Below are positions 17,292 through 26,410 of a DNA stretch of 36,553 bases, piece by piece (positions within the stretch are counted from its first letter, which is position 1; each line of letters begins with the position of its first letter). Position numbers and translations under genes: made by a program. A model generated the notes under the pieces. The model saw only the letters and a list, made by a program, of their open reading frames with translations, was not told the DNA's origin and made no database searches. This stretch comes from Cytophagales bacterium. Lineage in GTDB: Bacteria > Bacteroidota > Bacteroidia > Cytophagales > Cyclobacteriaceae. Location of the stretch: the NCBI GenBank assembly GCA_025358885.1, contig JANYHW010000129.1, forward strand, positions 1 to 36,553, written 5' to 3'.

Positions 17292-17858
17292 TCAGGCCGG
17301 CTTATAAAACAATACAACTATTCCACACTCAAATCCCTCTGACTTAACCAGCGTCAGATTTTGTCTCTCTTTGAGTTCTTTAAAGATGGGCATCCCGCTG
17401 CCAAGGAGGCTTGGATTGATAAACAAATGGAATTCATCAATAAGGTGTGCAGCGATTAATCCGGAAACCATCTTACCGCCGCCATAGACTATTATGTCTT
17501 TGCCTGCCATTTTCTTGAGCAAATCGACTTCTTGCTTTAGTTCTCCTTTTGCCAGAGCCGTTCCTGACCAGGGTGATTCTTTTAATGTCTTGGTGAATAC
17601 GACCTTGGCTGTATCATTCATCTTCTTTGCAAACACCAATTCCGGATTTTCCGGACCTGCTGCGGCAGAAGCCCAGTGAGGAATGAATCCTTCCGCCAGG
17701 TTTCTTCCTAAGATGATAGTATCCACGGGCTCAGTGATTCCGGCCACATAATCTTTAAGCTTATCATCCCAATTCCAGACCATCCAATCCATTTCACCAT
17801 TGGGTCCGGCAATGAAGCCATCTGCCGACATTTGAATCTGAAGTTTTAGTTTTCGCAT
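17292..17858 (-). CDS. Dihydrofolate reductase family protein (RibD C-terminal-domain type)
   Basis: This 188-residue protein has the RibD_C/DHFR-like fold. It shows KLQIQMSADGFIAGPNGEMDWM at the N-terminus (beta-A and substrate loop), DTIILGRNLAEGF, KVVFTKTL, KDIIVYGGGKMVSGL (nucleotide-binding GGG turn) and HLFINPSLLGSGMPIF. Such stand-alone proteins are NADPH-dependent reductases of uncertain substrate, distinct from folate FolA and from bifunctional RibD, which carries a deaminase domain missing here. It is the first gene of a minus-strand group and is divergent from nuoA across a 183-bp gap (17859-18041). In that gap I see only the hairpin at 18001-18033. Confidence 0.85.
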   Translation of the reverse strand: MRKLKLQIQMSADGFIAGPNGEMDWMVWNWDDKLKDYVAGITEPVDTIILGRNLAEGFIPHWASAAAGPENPELVFAKKMNDTAKVVFTKTLKESPWSGTALAKGELKQEVDLLKKMAGKDIIVYGGGKMVSGLIAAHLIDEFHLFINPSLLGSGMPIFKELKERQNLTLVKSEGFECGIVVLFYKPA

Positions 17859-18000
17859 AAGGCTTGTTGAAAGTTAAAAGATAAGCACTTTTTCTGCGGC
17901 CCGAACTGCAGCCGAATTTGATTGATTTTCCTGACAAAAGTCATCTAATTCGATAAACTAAGTCATTACCGTTCCATTCCACACCAGGTTACTTTAAGCC

Positions 18001-18033
18001 ATCAAAGAAGCAGGAACTACAGACTTCTTTGAT
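18001..18033. promoter_or_regulatory. Perfect 10-bp inverted repeat just upstream of nuoA
   Basis: ATCAAAGAAG (18001-18010) and CTTCTTTGAT (18024-18033) are exact reverse complements separated by 13 nt. The 3' arm ends 8 nt before the nuoA ATG (18042). In mRNA it would form a stem directly ahead of the start codon. As DNA it would be a dyad of regulator size. No T-run follows, so it is not a terminator. Confidence 0.5.
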
Positions 18034-18041
18034 CTACATCG

Positions 18042-18392
18042 ATGGAAAGCTATGCGTTACTCACCTTCTTCCTGACTGCAGTAGTACTGGTGGGTGGAGC
18101 CATCATCTTTTCTCACTTTGTCGCCCCGCACATACCGGGAATTGTGAAATCAGAACCATATGAATGTGGTATTCCCACTGAAGGCCCCACCTGGATCCAG
18201 TTTCATGTCGGCTACTACCTGTTTGCTATCATCTACCTGATCTTCGACGTGGAGACGGTATTCATTTACCCCTGGGCAGTGGTGATGCGTGAAATCGGAC
18301 TCACGGCATTCTTTGAAATCCTCATTTTCTTCACTGTTCTGGGCTTAGGATTACTTTATGCTTGGAAGAAAAAAGCGCTGATATGGGAGTAG
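18042..18392 (+). CDS. nuoA: NADH-quinone oxidoreductase-type complex I subunit A
   Basis: This 116-residue protein has three transmembrane helices and is the small membrane-arm subunit next to the quinone site. The conserved loop [10 protein letters not shown] after helix 1 and the [14 protein letters not shown] segment of helix 2 identify it. The length is standard. It is the first gene of an eleven-gene operon; its stop (TAG 18390-18392) overlaps the nuoB start by 10 bp. A hairpin ends 8 nt before its ATG. Confidence 0.95.
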   Translation: MESYALLTFFLTAVVLVGGAIIFSHFVAPHIPGIVKSEPYECGIPTEGPTWIQFHVGYYLFAIIYLIFDVETVFIYPWAVVMREIGLTAFFEILIFFTVLGLGLLYAWKKKALIWE

Positions 18393-19048
18393 ATATCAAG
18401 TCAATGCCATATGAAGACTTCAATGACAATGAAACGTTGGAGGAACTGAGAAAATCGGGCAGCAGTGTCATGGTGACAAGCCTGGATTCCATCGTAAACT
18501 GGGGCAGGTCCAACTCCGTATGGCCACTGACTTTTGCTACAAGTTGCTGTGGGATCGAGATGATGGCAGCTGGCGGTGCTCGCCATGATTTTGCAAGGTT
18601 CGGCATCGAAGTGTACCGGGCCAGTCCACGACAGGCAGATGTAATCGTTGTGGCGGGAACTATCGTGAGAAAGATGGCTCCTGTACTGAGGCGACTTTAC
18701 GACCAAATGGCCGATCCGAAGTATGTCATCGCCATGGGGGCCTGTGCAGTGTCTGGCGGACCCTTTTACTATAATTCTTATTCTGTGGTTAGAGGTGTCG
18801 ATCAGGTGATCCCCGTTGATGTTTTTATCCCCGGCTGTCCACCCCGTCCGGAGGCCTTACTATATGGAGTGATGCAGCTTCAAAGGAAGATCAAGACACA
18901 AAAGATGGCCAATCAGAATATGGAAGGCGCCGGAATGATGCCAGAGATGAATACTTCAACTGAAGATAAATCCAGGTATGTTCAACCAGCAGAAAATCAA
19001 AATGATAAAAGCGCAGAAGAATGCAAACCGAACAACTCACCAGCCTGA
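18383..19048 (+). CDS. nuoB: Complex I subunit B (N2 iron-sulfur cluster)
   Basis: The protein has 221 residues from ATG 18383. A TTG at 18362 is in frame but lies deeper in nuoA. NuoB carries the terminal [4Fe-4S] cluster N2 that reduces quinone; its ligands are Cys55 and Cys56 (TSCCGIEMM), Cys121 (GACAVSGG) and Cys152 (PGCPPRPEA). After the conserved core ends near residue 171, there is a hydrophilic Met/Asn/Glu-rich tail of about 50 residues that ordinary NuoB proteins lack or have shorter. The tail's last 28 bases overlap the nuoC start. All ligands are intact, so the protein should be functional. Confidence 0.95.
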   Translation: MGVDIKSMPYEDFNDNETLEELRKSGSSVMVTSLDSIVNWGRSNSVWPLTFATSCCGIEMMAAGGARHDFARFGIEVYRASPRQADVIVVAGTIVRKMAPVLRRLYDQMADPKYVIAMGACAVSGGPFYYNSYSVVRGVDQVIPVDVFIPGCPPRPEALLYGVMQLQRKIKTQKMANQNMEGAGMMPEMNTSTEDKSRYVQPAENQNDKSAEECKPNNSPA

Positions 19049-19476
19049 TTACTGCCCTTGTACCGGATCAAAAACCCGGCATCAGTAAGCAATATCCTGA
19101 GTTCATTATCCCGGCGGATAAAGTGAATAGTCTGGCCAGGGAATTGAAAAACAACAATGAAACGTTGATGGACTACTTATTCTGTCTAACGGCGGTGGAC
19201 CGCAAAGATGGTTTTCATGTGGTCTACCATATGACATCCTCTGTGTTCCGCCACACCTTGGTGTTGAGGGTCGTCCTTGCTGACAAAGTCAATCCCTCGG
19301 TGCCGACCGTAAGTGACGTTTGGCGGGCAGCGGAATGGTACGAAAGAGAAGTGTTCGACCTGTTTGGAATCCGGTTTGAAAACCATCCCAACCTCAAACG
19401 GATGTTTCTGGACGACGACTGGGTGGGTTACCCCTTACGCAAAGACTACAAAGATTCTTTCACCCTTGAGCGTTGA
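19021..19476 (+). CDS. nuoC: Complex I subunit C (30-kDa type)
   Basis: This 151-residue hydrophilic subunit of the quinone-reducing module is recognised by [35 protein letters not shown] and the terminal [11 protein letters not shown]. It is a stand-alone NuoC, not fused to NuoD as in E. coli. The start at 19021 lies inside nuoB (28-bp overlap), indicating coupled translation. The nuoD start follows after 3 bp. Confidence 0.95.
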   Translation: MQTEQLTSLITALVPDQKPGISKQYPEFIIPADKVNSLARELKNNNETLMDYLFCLTAVDRKDGFHVVYHMTSSVFRHTLVLRVVLADKVNPSVPTVSDVWRAAEWYEREVFDLFGIRFENHPNLKRMFLDDDWVGYPLRKDYKDSFTLER

Positions 19477-19479
19477 GTT

Positions 19480-20601
19480 ATGGAGGAAACCCTGATGGAT
19501 ATTGATCTGAAGGACAAAGAGGAATACATCGTTAACATGGGTCCTCAGCATCCGTCCACGCACGGCGTACTCAGGTTTGAAACATGCCTTCAGGGTGAAA
19601 AAGTAAAATACATTATCCCTCATTGTGGCTATATCCATCGCGGCATTGAGAAGATGTGCGAGAAGCTTACTTATCCACAGCTACTTCACCTTACCGATCG
19701 TATGGACTACCTCTCAGCCCATATCAATAATGAAGCCGTTTCCCTTTGTGTGGAAAATGCGATGGGCATTGAAGTAAGTGACCGCGTAAAATACATACGC
19801 ACGATCTTCGCCGAGCTAACACGTATCGCATCACACCAGCTATGGTGGTCAGCTTTTGGAATGGACCTGGGTGCACTCACGACATTTTTTTATGGTCTCC
19901 GGGATCGCGAAAAGATCCTGGACATCTTTGAAGAGACAACAGGTACCCGGTTGATCCAAAGTTTTATTACCCCTGGCGGTCTGATGGCCGATGTGCATCC
20001 AAATTTTCAAAGACGCATAAAGGAATTTATCACCTACTTCCGAAAGAAGCTTCCTGAATATGATCAGCTGCTCACCGGCAATATCATATTCCGTGAACGT
20101 ACCAAAGGTATCGGTGTCATGAGCAAGGAACTTGCCATTGATTACGGAGTCACTGGGCCCAGCGGCCGGGGCTCTGGCTTCCATTGCGACATAAGGAAAA
20201 TTGCTCCCTACAGTGCCTATCCATTTGTGAAGTTCAATGAGATCATCTTCCCTGAGGGCGACACCTATGCGCGCTATCTGGTCCGGATGAAGGAGATGTG
20301 GGAATCCCTGAACGTCCTTGAGCAGCTTGTGGACAATATCCCGCAAGGACAAATCATGTTGGAGTTGAAAGCCATCAAAGCACCGAAAGGAGAATATTAT
20401 CAGCGTGTTGAAACAGCCCGAGGCGAACTGGGAGTGTATATCGTGAGCGATGGCGGCCCATCGCCTGCCCGCATGAAATTCAGGACGCCGAACTTCTCTA
20501 ACTTGTTTATCATCAATAAGATAGCTTCCGGGCATAAGATCGCCGACCTGGTGGCCATCAGTGGATCATTGGACCTTGTTATACCCGATATAGACCGATA
20601 A
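19480..20601 (+). CDS. nuoD: Complex I subunit D (49-kDa type)
   Basis: This 373-residue subunit forms the quinone pocket with NuoB. Landmarks are [14 protein letters not shown] (residues 20-33, with the quinone-site His), [43 protein letters not shown] and the terminal [11 protein letters not shown]. The N-terminus is short, consistent with an unfused NuoD. The gene directly downstream (5 bp) is nuoH rather than nuoE, so the genes for the NADH-oxidising module are missing from the usual position. Confidence 0.96.
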   Translation: MEETLMDIDLKDKEEYIVNMGPQHPSTHGVLRFETCLQGEKVKYIIPHCGYIHRGIEKMCEKLTYPQLLHLTDRMDYLSAHINNEAVSLCVENAMGIEVSDRVKYIRTIFAELTRIASHQLWWSAFGMDLGALTTFFYGLRDREKILDIFEETTGTRLIQSFITPGGLMADVHPNFQRRIKEFITYFRKKLPEYDQLLTGNIIFRERTKGIGVMSKELAIDYGVTGPSGRGSGFHCDIRKIAPYSAYPFVKFNEIIFPEGDTYARYLVRMKEMWESLNVLEQLVDNIPQGQIMLELKAIKAPKGEYYQRVETARGELGVYIVSDGGPSPARMKFRTPNFSNLFIINKIASGHKIADLVAISGSLDLVIPDIDR

Positions 20602-20606
20602 GAGTT

Positions 20607-21683
20607 ATGTACGACTTCACACCCATGATCGATTCCATTACCGGATACCTGAACGGAGTTTTCACTCCATTTTGGGCTGGTTTGATCTCGATGGTGATGC
20701 TGGGTGTGGTGTTGCTGACAGTTTATGCTGTACTGGGATTGTATCTGGTGTTTGCAGAAAGAAAGATCTGTGCGAGAATGCAAAACAGGTTAGGTCCTAA
20801 CCGCGTAGGCCCGTTCGGTTTGTTCCAGACCATCGCCGATCTGATCAAACTTCTTTTGAAAGAACTGATATTCATCAAGAACGCCGATAATTTCCTGTTC
20901 AATATTGCGCCCTTCATTGTTATCATCGCCTCTATTATGGCCATTGGTTCAATTCCTTTCGCAAAGGGATTACAGGCGATTGATTTGAATATCGGTGTGC
21001 TCTACATTTTGGCCATTTCTTCCATGGGGGTGATTGGCATACTCATCGCGGGGTGGGCCAGCAACAGCAAGTACTCCGTTATCGGTGCGATGAGAAGCGG
21101 TGCCCAAGTGATCAGCTACGAATTGTCAGTAGGCCTTGCCTTGCTCTGCATCATCGTCTATGCCGGTTCGATGCAGTTCTCCGAGATCATTGCTTCTCAG
21201 GAAGATGGATGGTGGATTTTCAAGGGACACATTCCCGCATTCATTGCTTTTGTAATTTACCTCATCGCCGGAACGGCGGAGACAAATCGCGGTCCCTTTG
21301 ACCTGGCGGAAGCCGAATCAGAACTAACGGCTGGATTTCATACAGAGTATTCAGGTATCAAGTTCGCGTTCTTCTTTTTGGCGGAGTACATGAACATGTT
21401 CGTCATCGCTGCTATTGCGACAACCTTGTTTCTCGGCGGCTGGCTGCCTTTCCATTTATTTCAGTGGGCAGGCTTTAACCATGTAATGGATTATATACCA
21501 CCGGTCTTCTGGTTTTTTGCCAAGACTGCTTTTGTGATTTACCTGATGATGTGGTTCAAATGGACCTTCCCACGCCTTCGCATAGATCAGTTGCTGGCAC
21601 TAGAGTGGAAATATTTGTTGCCCATTAACCTCATTAACCTGATCCTGATATCATTCTTAACACTCATGCAATGGCACTTCTGA
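20607..21683 (+). CDS. nuoH: Complex I subunit H
   Basis: This 358-residue membrane subunit has eight or nine helices that link the quinone cavity to the proton channels. Diagnostic stretches are [23 protein letters not shown] (positions about 49-71), [38 protein letters not shown] (the acidic loop near quinone) and the [10 protein letters not shown] segment near the C-terminus. Length is normal. The 3' end overlaps nuoI by 13 bp. Confidence 0.96.
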   Translation: MYDFTPMIDSITGYLNGVFTPFWAGLISMVMLGVVLLTVYAVLGLYLVFAERKICARMQNRLGPNRVGPFGLFQTIADLIKLLLKELIFIKNADNFLFNIAPFIVIIASIMAIGSIPFAKGLQAIDLNIGVLYILAISSMGVIGILIAGWASNSKYSVIGAMRSGAQVISYELSVGLALLCIIVYAGSMQFSEIIASQEDGWWIFKGHIPAFIAFVIYLIAGTAETNRGPFDLAEAESELTAGFHTEYSGIKFAFFFLAEYMNMFVIAAIATTLFLGGWLPFHLFQWAGFNHVMDYIPPVFWFFAKTAFVIYLMMWFKWTFPRLRIDQLLALEWKYLLPINLINLILISFLTLMQWHF

Positions 21684-22168
21684 AAACGATAAAGGAAGTA
21701 GGCAACTATTTCAATGAGATCTACGATGGTGTAGCCTCATTGGTGCGGGGTATGAAAGTGACTGGTGGCTACTTCATCAAGCGCGGACAAATTGTTACGC
21801 AGAAGTACCCCGAGAACAGGGCGACGCTGAAGATGTTTGACAACTTCAAAGGTGAACTTCAACTGATTCATGATGAAAATAATCAGCACTCCTGCAACGT
21901 CTGCAACACCTGCGCACGAAAATGCCCTAACGGATCCATTGAAGTGATCTACAAAAAAGTGGAAGGCGCTGACGGCAGGAGCAAGAAAATACTTGACAAA
22001 TACATATATCACCTGGAGACATGCTCCTTCTGCGGCTTGTGTGTACCTGCCTGTGATGAGCATGCGCTTCGCTTCGACCAGGAATTTGAGCATGCAGTAT
22101 TTGATAAAAGCAAACTCACGAAGGTATTAAACAAACCAGGTTCAACCTGTAAAGTCGTAAAAGAATGA
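21671..22168 (+). CDS. nuoI: Complex I subunit I (two [4Fe-4S] ferredoxin-type)
   Basis: This 165-residue peripheral-arm subunit carries clusters N6a and N6b. Both CxxCxxCxxxC motifs are present: Cys75, 78, 81, 85 ([12 protein letters not shown]) and Cys118, 121, 124, 128 ([12 protein letters not shown]). The second motif has Asp instead of the usual Pro after the last Cys. With NuoG absent from the locus, these clusters are the most exposed entry point for electrons from an external carrier. Its stop overlaps the nuoJ start (ATGA). Confidence 0.95.
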   Translation: MALLKTIKEVGNYFNEIYDGVASLVRGMKVTGGYFIKRGQIVTQKYPENRATLKMFDNFKGELQLIHDENNQHSCNVCNTCARKCPNGSIEVIYKKVEGADGRSKKILDKYIYHLETCSFCGLCVPACDEHALRFDQEFEHAVFDKSKLTKVLNKPGSTCKVVKE

Positions 22169-22674
22169 CAGGGCCAAGGATCATATTCTACATACTGGCT
22201 GCCTCCATTGTGGTGTTCTCCATTCTTTCAGTTACCAGCAGGAGAATTCTTCGAGCCGCAATCTACCTGCTGTTTGTGCTGGTGGCTATGGCGGGCTTGT
22301 ACTATATGATGAATTTTCAATTCCTGGCAGCCGTGCAATTGATGTTATATGCCGGTGGTATTGTTGTGTTGATCATCTTTTCGATTTTGCTTACGAGCCA
22401 GATCGACAGCAAGCTGGATCCCCCAAAGTTCAGTCACCTGCTTGGTGGCGTGTTTACCGCAGTGGGAGGAATCCTTCTAAGTACTATTACCCTTCTCCAA
22501 TTTGTATTTAAGCCCTCTGGCATCGCAGCGGTCGGTACTGATATTCGATCGGTGGGGAGACAACTGATGGATACAAACCTCGTGGGATATGCGTTGCCGT
22601 TTGAAGTCATCAGTGTATTGCTGCTGGCGGCATTGGTCGGATCCATATTTATTGCCAGAAAAGATCGCGTATGA
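22165..22674 (+). CDS. nuoJ: Complex I subunit J
   Basis: This 169-residue hydrophobic subunit has five helices. The conserved helix with FLAAVQLMLYAGGIVVLIIFSILLT includes the pi-bulge glycine region that couples quinone chemistry to the proton path. The C-terminal FEVISVLLLAALVGSIFIARKD is typical. It overlaps nuoI and nuoK by 4 bp each (ATGA junctions). Confidence 0.94.
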   Translation: MTGPRIIFYILAASIVVFSILSVTSRRILRAAIYLLFVLVAMAGLYYMMNFQFLAAVQLMLYAGGIVVLIIFSILLTSQIDSKLDPPKFSHLLGGVFTAVGGILLSTITLLQFVFKPSGIAAVGTDIRSVGRQLMDTNLVGYALPFEVISVLLLAALVGSIFIARKDRV

Positions 22675-22994
22675 ACCTTCAGTCTGAAATACCCCTTGAT
22701 TATATTGTTGTGCTGAGTGCAGTGGTCTTTTTTGTGGGCCTGCTGGGTGTGGTGATACGCAGAAACCTGATTTCCATGCTCATGGGTATCGAATTGATGC
22801 TCAATGCGGTGAATATCAACTTTGCAGCTTTTAATCATTACTTGTTTCCCAACCGTCTTGAGGGGCACTTCTTTGCTCTCATTGTTATGGCCATTGCTGC
22901 TGCTGAGGCTGCTATCGCCATTGCCCTGATCATTAACATTTACCGTCGCTTTGCCACCGTGAGTGTGGATGACGTTGATGAACTGAAATATTGA
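22671..22994 (+). CDS. nuoK: Complex I subunit K
   Basis: This 107-residue protein has three helices and is the MrpC/NuoK-type subunit. The key carboxylates are visible in MGIELMLNAVNINF and in the third helix region VMAIAAAEAAIAIALIINIYR. It begins in an ATGA overlap with nuoJ and ends 3 bp before nuoL. Confidence 0.95.
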   Translation: MNLQSEIPLDYIVVLSAVVFFVGLLGVVIRRNLISMLMGIELMLNAVNINFAAFNHYLFPNRLEGHFFALIVMAIAAAEAAIAIALIINIYRRFATVSVDDVDELKY

Positions 22995-22997
22995 GGC

Positions 22998-24905
22998 ATG
23001 GATTATTCGTACACGATACTGATTCTGCTTACCCCTGTCATACTCTTTCTCTTGATTGGGCTGCTCGGCGATAAAATTGACAAGATGCACGCAGGCCTGC
23101 TGGGCACCACAGGACTGTTTGCAATTACCATGCTTTCTTATTCCACGGCATTTAGTTATTTCAGTCATGGCACCGTGGAATCCTTTCAAAGCATAGAAGC
23201 ATTTCAGATTGTGTGGCTTCAATTCACAGATAACCTGATTATTCACCTTGGTATTTTACTGGATCCTCTTTCAGTCATGATGCTGGTGGTGATCACCACG
23301 GTGTCGTTGATGGTTCATATTTATAGTCTTGGATACATGAAAGGCGAGCCAGGATTCTCCCGGTATTTTGCCTTCCTCTCCTTATTTACTTTCTCGATGC
23401 TGGGATTGGTGGTGGCCACAAACATATTCCAGATGTATCTCTTCTGGGAGCTGGTAGGTGTTTCATCTTATTTACTCATTGGATTCTATTATGAACGCCC
23501 TTCCGCAGTTGCGGCAGCCAAGAAAGCATTCATCGTGACACGATTTGCAGACCTTGGATTCCTCATAGGAATTCTTCTCCTCTCCTTTTATACCAACACA
23601 TTTGATTTCAATACATTGACCGATGTGAATGGCCCTGCCATAGCGCAACCGATCACAAACGTCTTCATGGGACTCTCTGCTACCACATGGGCCATGCTGC
23701 TGATATTCATGGGTGGTGCTGGCAAGTCGGCGATGTTTCCCCTTCACATCTGGCTTCCGGATGCCATGGAAGGTCCTACACCCGTGTCGGCTTTGATCCA
23801 TGCGGCGACGATGGTAGTGGCTGGAGTTTACCTCGTAGCGCGTCTCTTTCCGATTTACTCTTTTTCGTCACCGGATTCACTGGAAGTCATTGCCTATGTG
23901 GGTAGTTTTACTTCTTTGTTCGCAGCCGTAGTCGCATGCACACAGCTTGATATAAAACGTGTGCTGGCCTTCTCTACCCTTTCTCAAATCGGGTATATGA
24001 TGGTGGCGCTCGGCGTTTCAGGCTACGGTGGTGAAGCGGGCCTTGGGTATATGGCCTCTCTCTTCCACTTATTTACTCATGCATTCTTCAAGGCCTTGCT
24101 CTTCCTTGGTGCCGGCTCAGTGATTCATGCCGTTCACAGTAACCTGATGACGGATATGGGTGGTCTTAAAAAATACATGCCGATCACGCACATCACCTTC
24201 TTGATTGCCTGTCTAACGATCGCCGGAATTCCTCCACTCTCCGGATTCTTCAGCAAAGATGAAATTCTGGTGGCAGCCTTTGAACACAACAAAATCATCT
24301 TCGGTGTGCAGTGGATGGTGGCAGGTATAACAGCCTTTTACATGTTCCGTTTGTATTTCAATATTTTCTGGAACAACAGTCCGGCCTACCACCATACGCC
24401 TCATGAGTCGCCAGCCACCATGACCGTGCCTCTGGTCATCCTTGCAATGCTTTCGATTTCTTCTGGGTTTGTTCCATTTCATGAATTTGTTACAAGCGAT
24501 GGACTTCCTTTGACTACTGAGTTTCACTGGATGATCGCCATACCCTCTGTCCTCGTTGCCATGGTTGGAATCGGTGTTGCGGCGGTATTGTATCGAAACA
24601 AGAATTCAAGACCTGAGTCTCTTGCTTTGGGAATGAAGTCGTTGTACACACTGGCCTATCATAAGTTTTATATCGATGAAGTTTATTTGTTTATCACCCA
24701 CAAGATCATCTTTGGCTTGATTTCGCGTCCGGTGGCATGGTTTGATCGCCACATCGTGGATGGCATCTTGAACCTCATTGGCAACACGACAGTATTTTTC
24801 TCCGGTTCTATCAAGAAAATGCAATCCGGTGAAGTGCAGTGGTACATATGGTACTTTACTTCTGGCGTTCTACTTCTCACATTGATGATCCTGTATTTTA
24901 ACTAG
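22998..24905 (+). CDS. nuoL: Complex I subunit L (antiporter-like)
   Basis: This 635-residue distal proton-pumping subunit is of the Mrp-antiporter type. Landmarks are HLGILLDPLSVMMLVVITTVSLMVHIYS, the key-Glu helix LFWELVGVSSYLLIGFYYERPSA, KSAMFPLHIWLPDAMEGPTPVSALIHAATMV, TQLDIKRVLAFSTLSQIGYM, SLFHLFTHAFFKALLFLGAGSVIH and GIPPLSGFFSKDEI. The long C-terminal lateral helix region is present (from about 560). It stops with TAG, 2 bp before nuoM. Confidence 0.96.
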   Translation: MDYSYTILILLTPVILFLLIGLLGDKIDKMHAGLLGTTGLFAITMLSYSTAFSYFSHGTVESFQSIEAFQIVWLQFTDNLIIHLGILLDPLSVMMLVVITTVSLMVHIYSLGYMKGEPGFSRYFAFLSLFTFSMLGLVVATNIFQMYLFWELVGVSSYLLIGFYYERPSAVAAAKKAFIVTRFADLGFLIGILLLSFYTNTFDFNTLTDVNGPAIAQPITNVFMGLSATTWAMLLIFMGGAGKSAMFPLHIWLPDAMEGPTPVSALIHAATMVVAGVYLVARLFPIYSFSSPDSLEVIAYVGSFTSLFAAVVACTQLDIKRVLAFSTLSQIGYMMVALGVSGYGGEAGLGYMASLFHLFTHAFFKALLFLGAGSVIHAVHSNLMTDMGGLKKYMPITHITFLIACLTIAGIPPLSGFFSKDEILVAAFEHNKIIFGVQWMVAGITAFYMFRLYFNIFWNNSPAYHHTPHESPATMTVPLVILAMLSISSGFVPFHEFVTSDGLPLTTEFHWMIAIPSVLVAMVGIGVAAVLYRNKNSRPESLALGMKSLYTLAYHKFYIDEVYLFITHKIIFGLISRPVAWFDRHIVDGILNLIGNTTVFFSGSIKKMQSGEVQWYIWYFTSGVLLLTLMILYFN

Positions 24906-24907
24906 CG

Positions 24908-26407
24908 ATGATCATGAACCCTCTCCTGCCATTACTTTTCGTTCCCTTCCTAACTATCGTCGGCATTGCGTTGGTGAAGGATATTTCCAGTGTTCGTTGG
25001 GTATCGGCTGTAGGCATGGGCACTCAGTTGATCTTTGCCTTCATCTTGCTCTACCTGTTCTATAAAGAAAGAAATGCTGGCAACACAGATTCCATGCTGT
25101 TTGTTTCCAGCACCATGTGGTATGAATCATTCAATATTCATTTGAAGTTTGGGGTAGATGGAATATCAGTAGCCATGATCCTGCTTACGGCTATTGTCAC
25201 CTTTGCGGGAATATTTGCGTCGTGGCAGGTAGAGTATCTGACTAAGGAGTTCTTCATTTCACTCATCATTCTAGCAGGCGGTGTATTTGGGTTCTTCATT
25301 TCCCTGGACCTGTTTACCATGTTCCTTTTCTATGAACTGGCGGTCATTCCGATGTACCTCCTCATTGGCATTTGGGGCAGTGGTCCAAAAGAATACTCAG
25401 CCATGAAGTTAACCCTTATGCTTATGGGCGGGTCTGCCTTGCTGTTGGTAGGAATGTTAGGGATTTATTTCAACTCCGCTCCCGACGGTGGCCAACTCAC
25501 TTTTGATTTGACGGAGATCGCTAAAGTGCACATACCCTACGCTGCACAGATGTTTTTTTTCCCATTCACATTCATCGGGTTTGGAGTTTTAGGAGCTTTG
25601 TTCCCTTTCCATACCTGGTCACCAGATGGTCACGCTTCGGCGCCAACGGCTGTTTCGATGCTACATGCTGGTGTATTGATGAAACTTGGGGGTTATGGAT
25701 GCTTCAGGGTGGCTATGTACCTGCTTCCAGAAGCTGCCCATTCGCTGGCCTGGATATTCATCATCCTGACGGGTATCGGCGTGGTGTACGGTGCATTCGG
25801 TGCAATCTGGCAAAAGGACTTAAAGTATATCAACGCATACTCCTCTGTGAGTCACTGCGGACTGGTGCTCTTTGCCTTGCTTATGATGAATGAGACGGCC
25901 ACAACGGGTGCAATTCTTCAAATGATCTCCCATGGATTGATGACGGCCCTCTTTTTTGCTTTGATTGGAATGATTTATGGACGCACACACACCCGCATGA
26001 TCAATGAAATGGGTGGACTTATGAAAGTTATTCCATTCCTCTCTGTGGTTTATGTTATTGCCGGTTTGGCATCCCTGGGACTTCCCGGATTGAGCGGCTT
26101 CGTTGCCGAGATGACGATTTTTGTCGGTTCATTTCAACACACGGACACCTTCCATCGTGTCGCGACCATTGTGGCATGTTCCTCCATCGTCATCACTGCA
26201 GTGTATATACTGAGAGTAGTTGGCACCTTGCTGCTTGGCCCGATCACAAACAACCACTACCTCGAACTCAAGGACGCGCAATGGTTTGAGAAGATCAGCA
26301 CGGTAACGCTGGTAACATCAATAGCCATCATAGGTTTGACACCATTTTGGATATCCACACTGATCCATGAACCCCTGGCGCAGATGATTCAACATCTTAT
26401 TCCGTAG
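24908..26407 (+). CDS. nuoM: Complex I subunit M (antiporter-like)
   Basis: This 499-residue proton-pumping subunit shows FGVDGISVAMILLTAIVTFAGIFAS, the key-Glu helix LFYELAVIPMYLLIGIWG, FPFHTWSPDGHASAPTAVSMLHAGVLMKLGGYG, DLKYINAYSSVSHCGLV and the LGLPGLSGFVAEM motif. Fourteen helices and normal length. ATG codons at 24908 and 24914 are both possible starts; the first is chosen because it is 2 bp after the nuoL stop. It ends with TAG, 3 bp before nuoN. Confidence 0.96.
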   Translation: MIMNPLLPLLFVPFLTIVGIALVKDISSVRWVSAVGMGTQLIFAFILLYLFYKERNAGNTDSMLFVSSTMWYESFNIHLKFGVDGISVAMILLTAIVTFAGIFASWQVEYLTKEFFISLIILAGGVFGFFISLDLFTMFLFYELAVIPMYLLIGIWGSGPKEYSAMKLTLMLMGGSALLLVGMLGIYFNSAPDGGQLTFDLTEIAKVHIPYAAQMFFFPFTFIGFGVLGALFPFHTWSPDGHASAPTAVSMLHAGVLMKLGGYGCFRVAMYLLPEAAHSLAWIFIILTGIGVVYGAFGAIWQKDLKYINAYSSVSHCGLVLFALLMMNETATTGAILQMISHGLMTALFFALIGMIYGRTHTRMINEMGGLMKVIPFLSVVYVIAGLASLGLPGLSGFVAEMTIFVGSFQHTDTFHRVATIVACSSIVITAVYILRVVGTLLLGPITNNHYLELKDAQWFEKISTVTLVTSIAIIGLTPFWISTLIHEPLAQMIQHLIP

Positions 26408-26410
26408 TTT

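Noticed and set aside
18362-18383. TTG at 18362 as the nuoB start
   Set aside because: The ATG at 18383 gives normal coupling with the nuoA stop and needs no rare start codon.
22434-23246. Minus-strand open frame of 270 codons
   Set aside because: It runs antisense across nuoJ, nuoK and nuoL. The composition (many His, Gln, Asn) is typical of antisense of hydrophobic genes.
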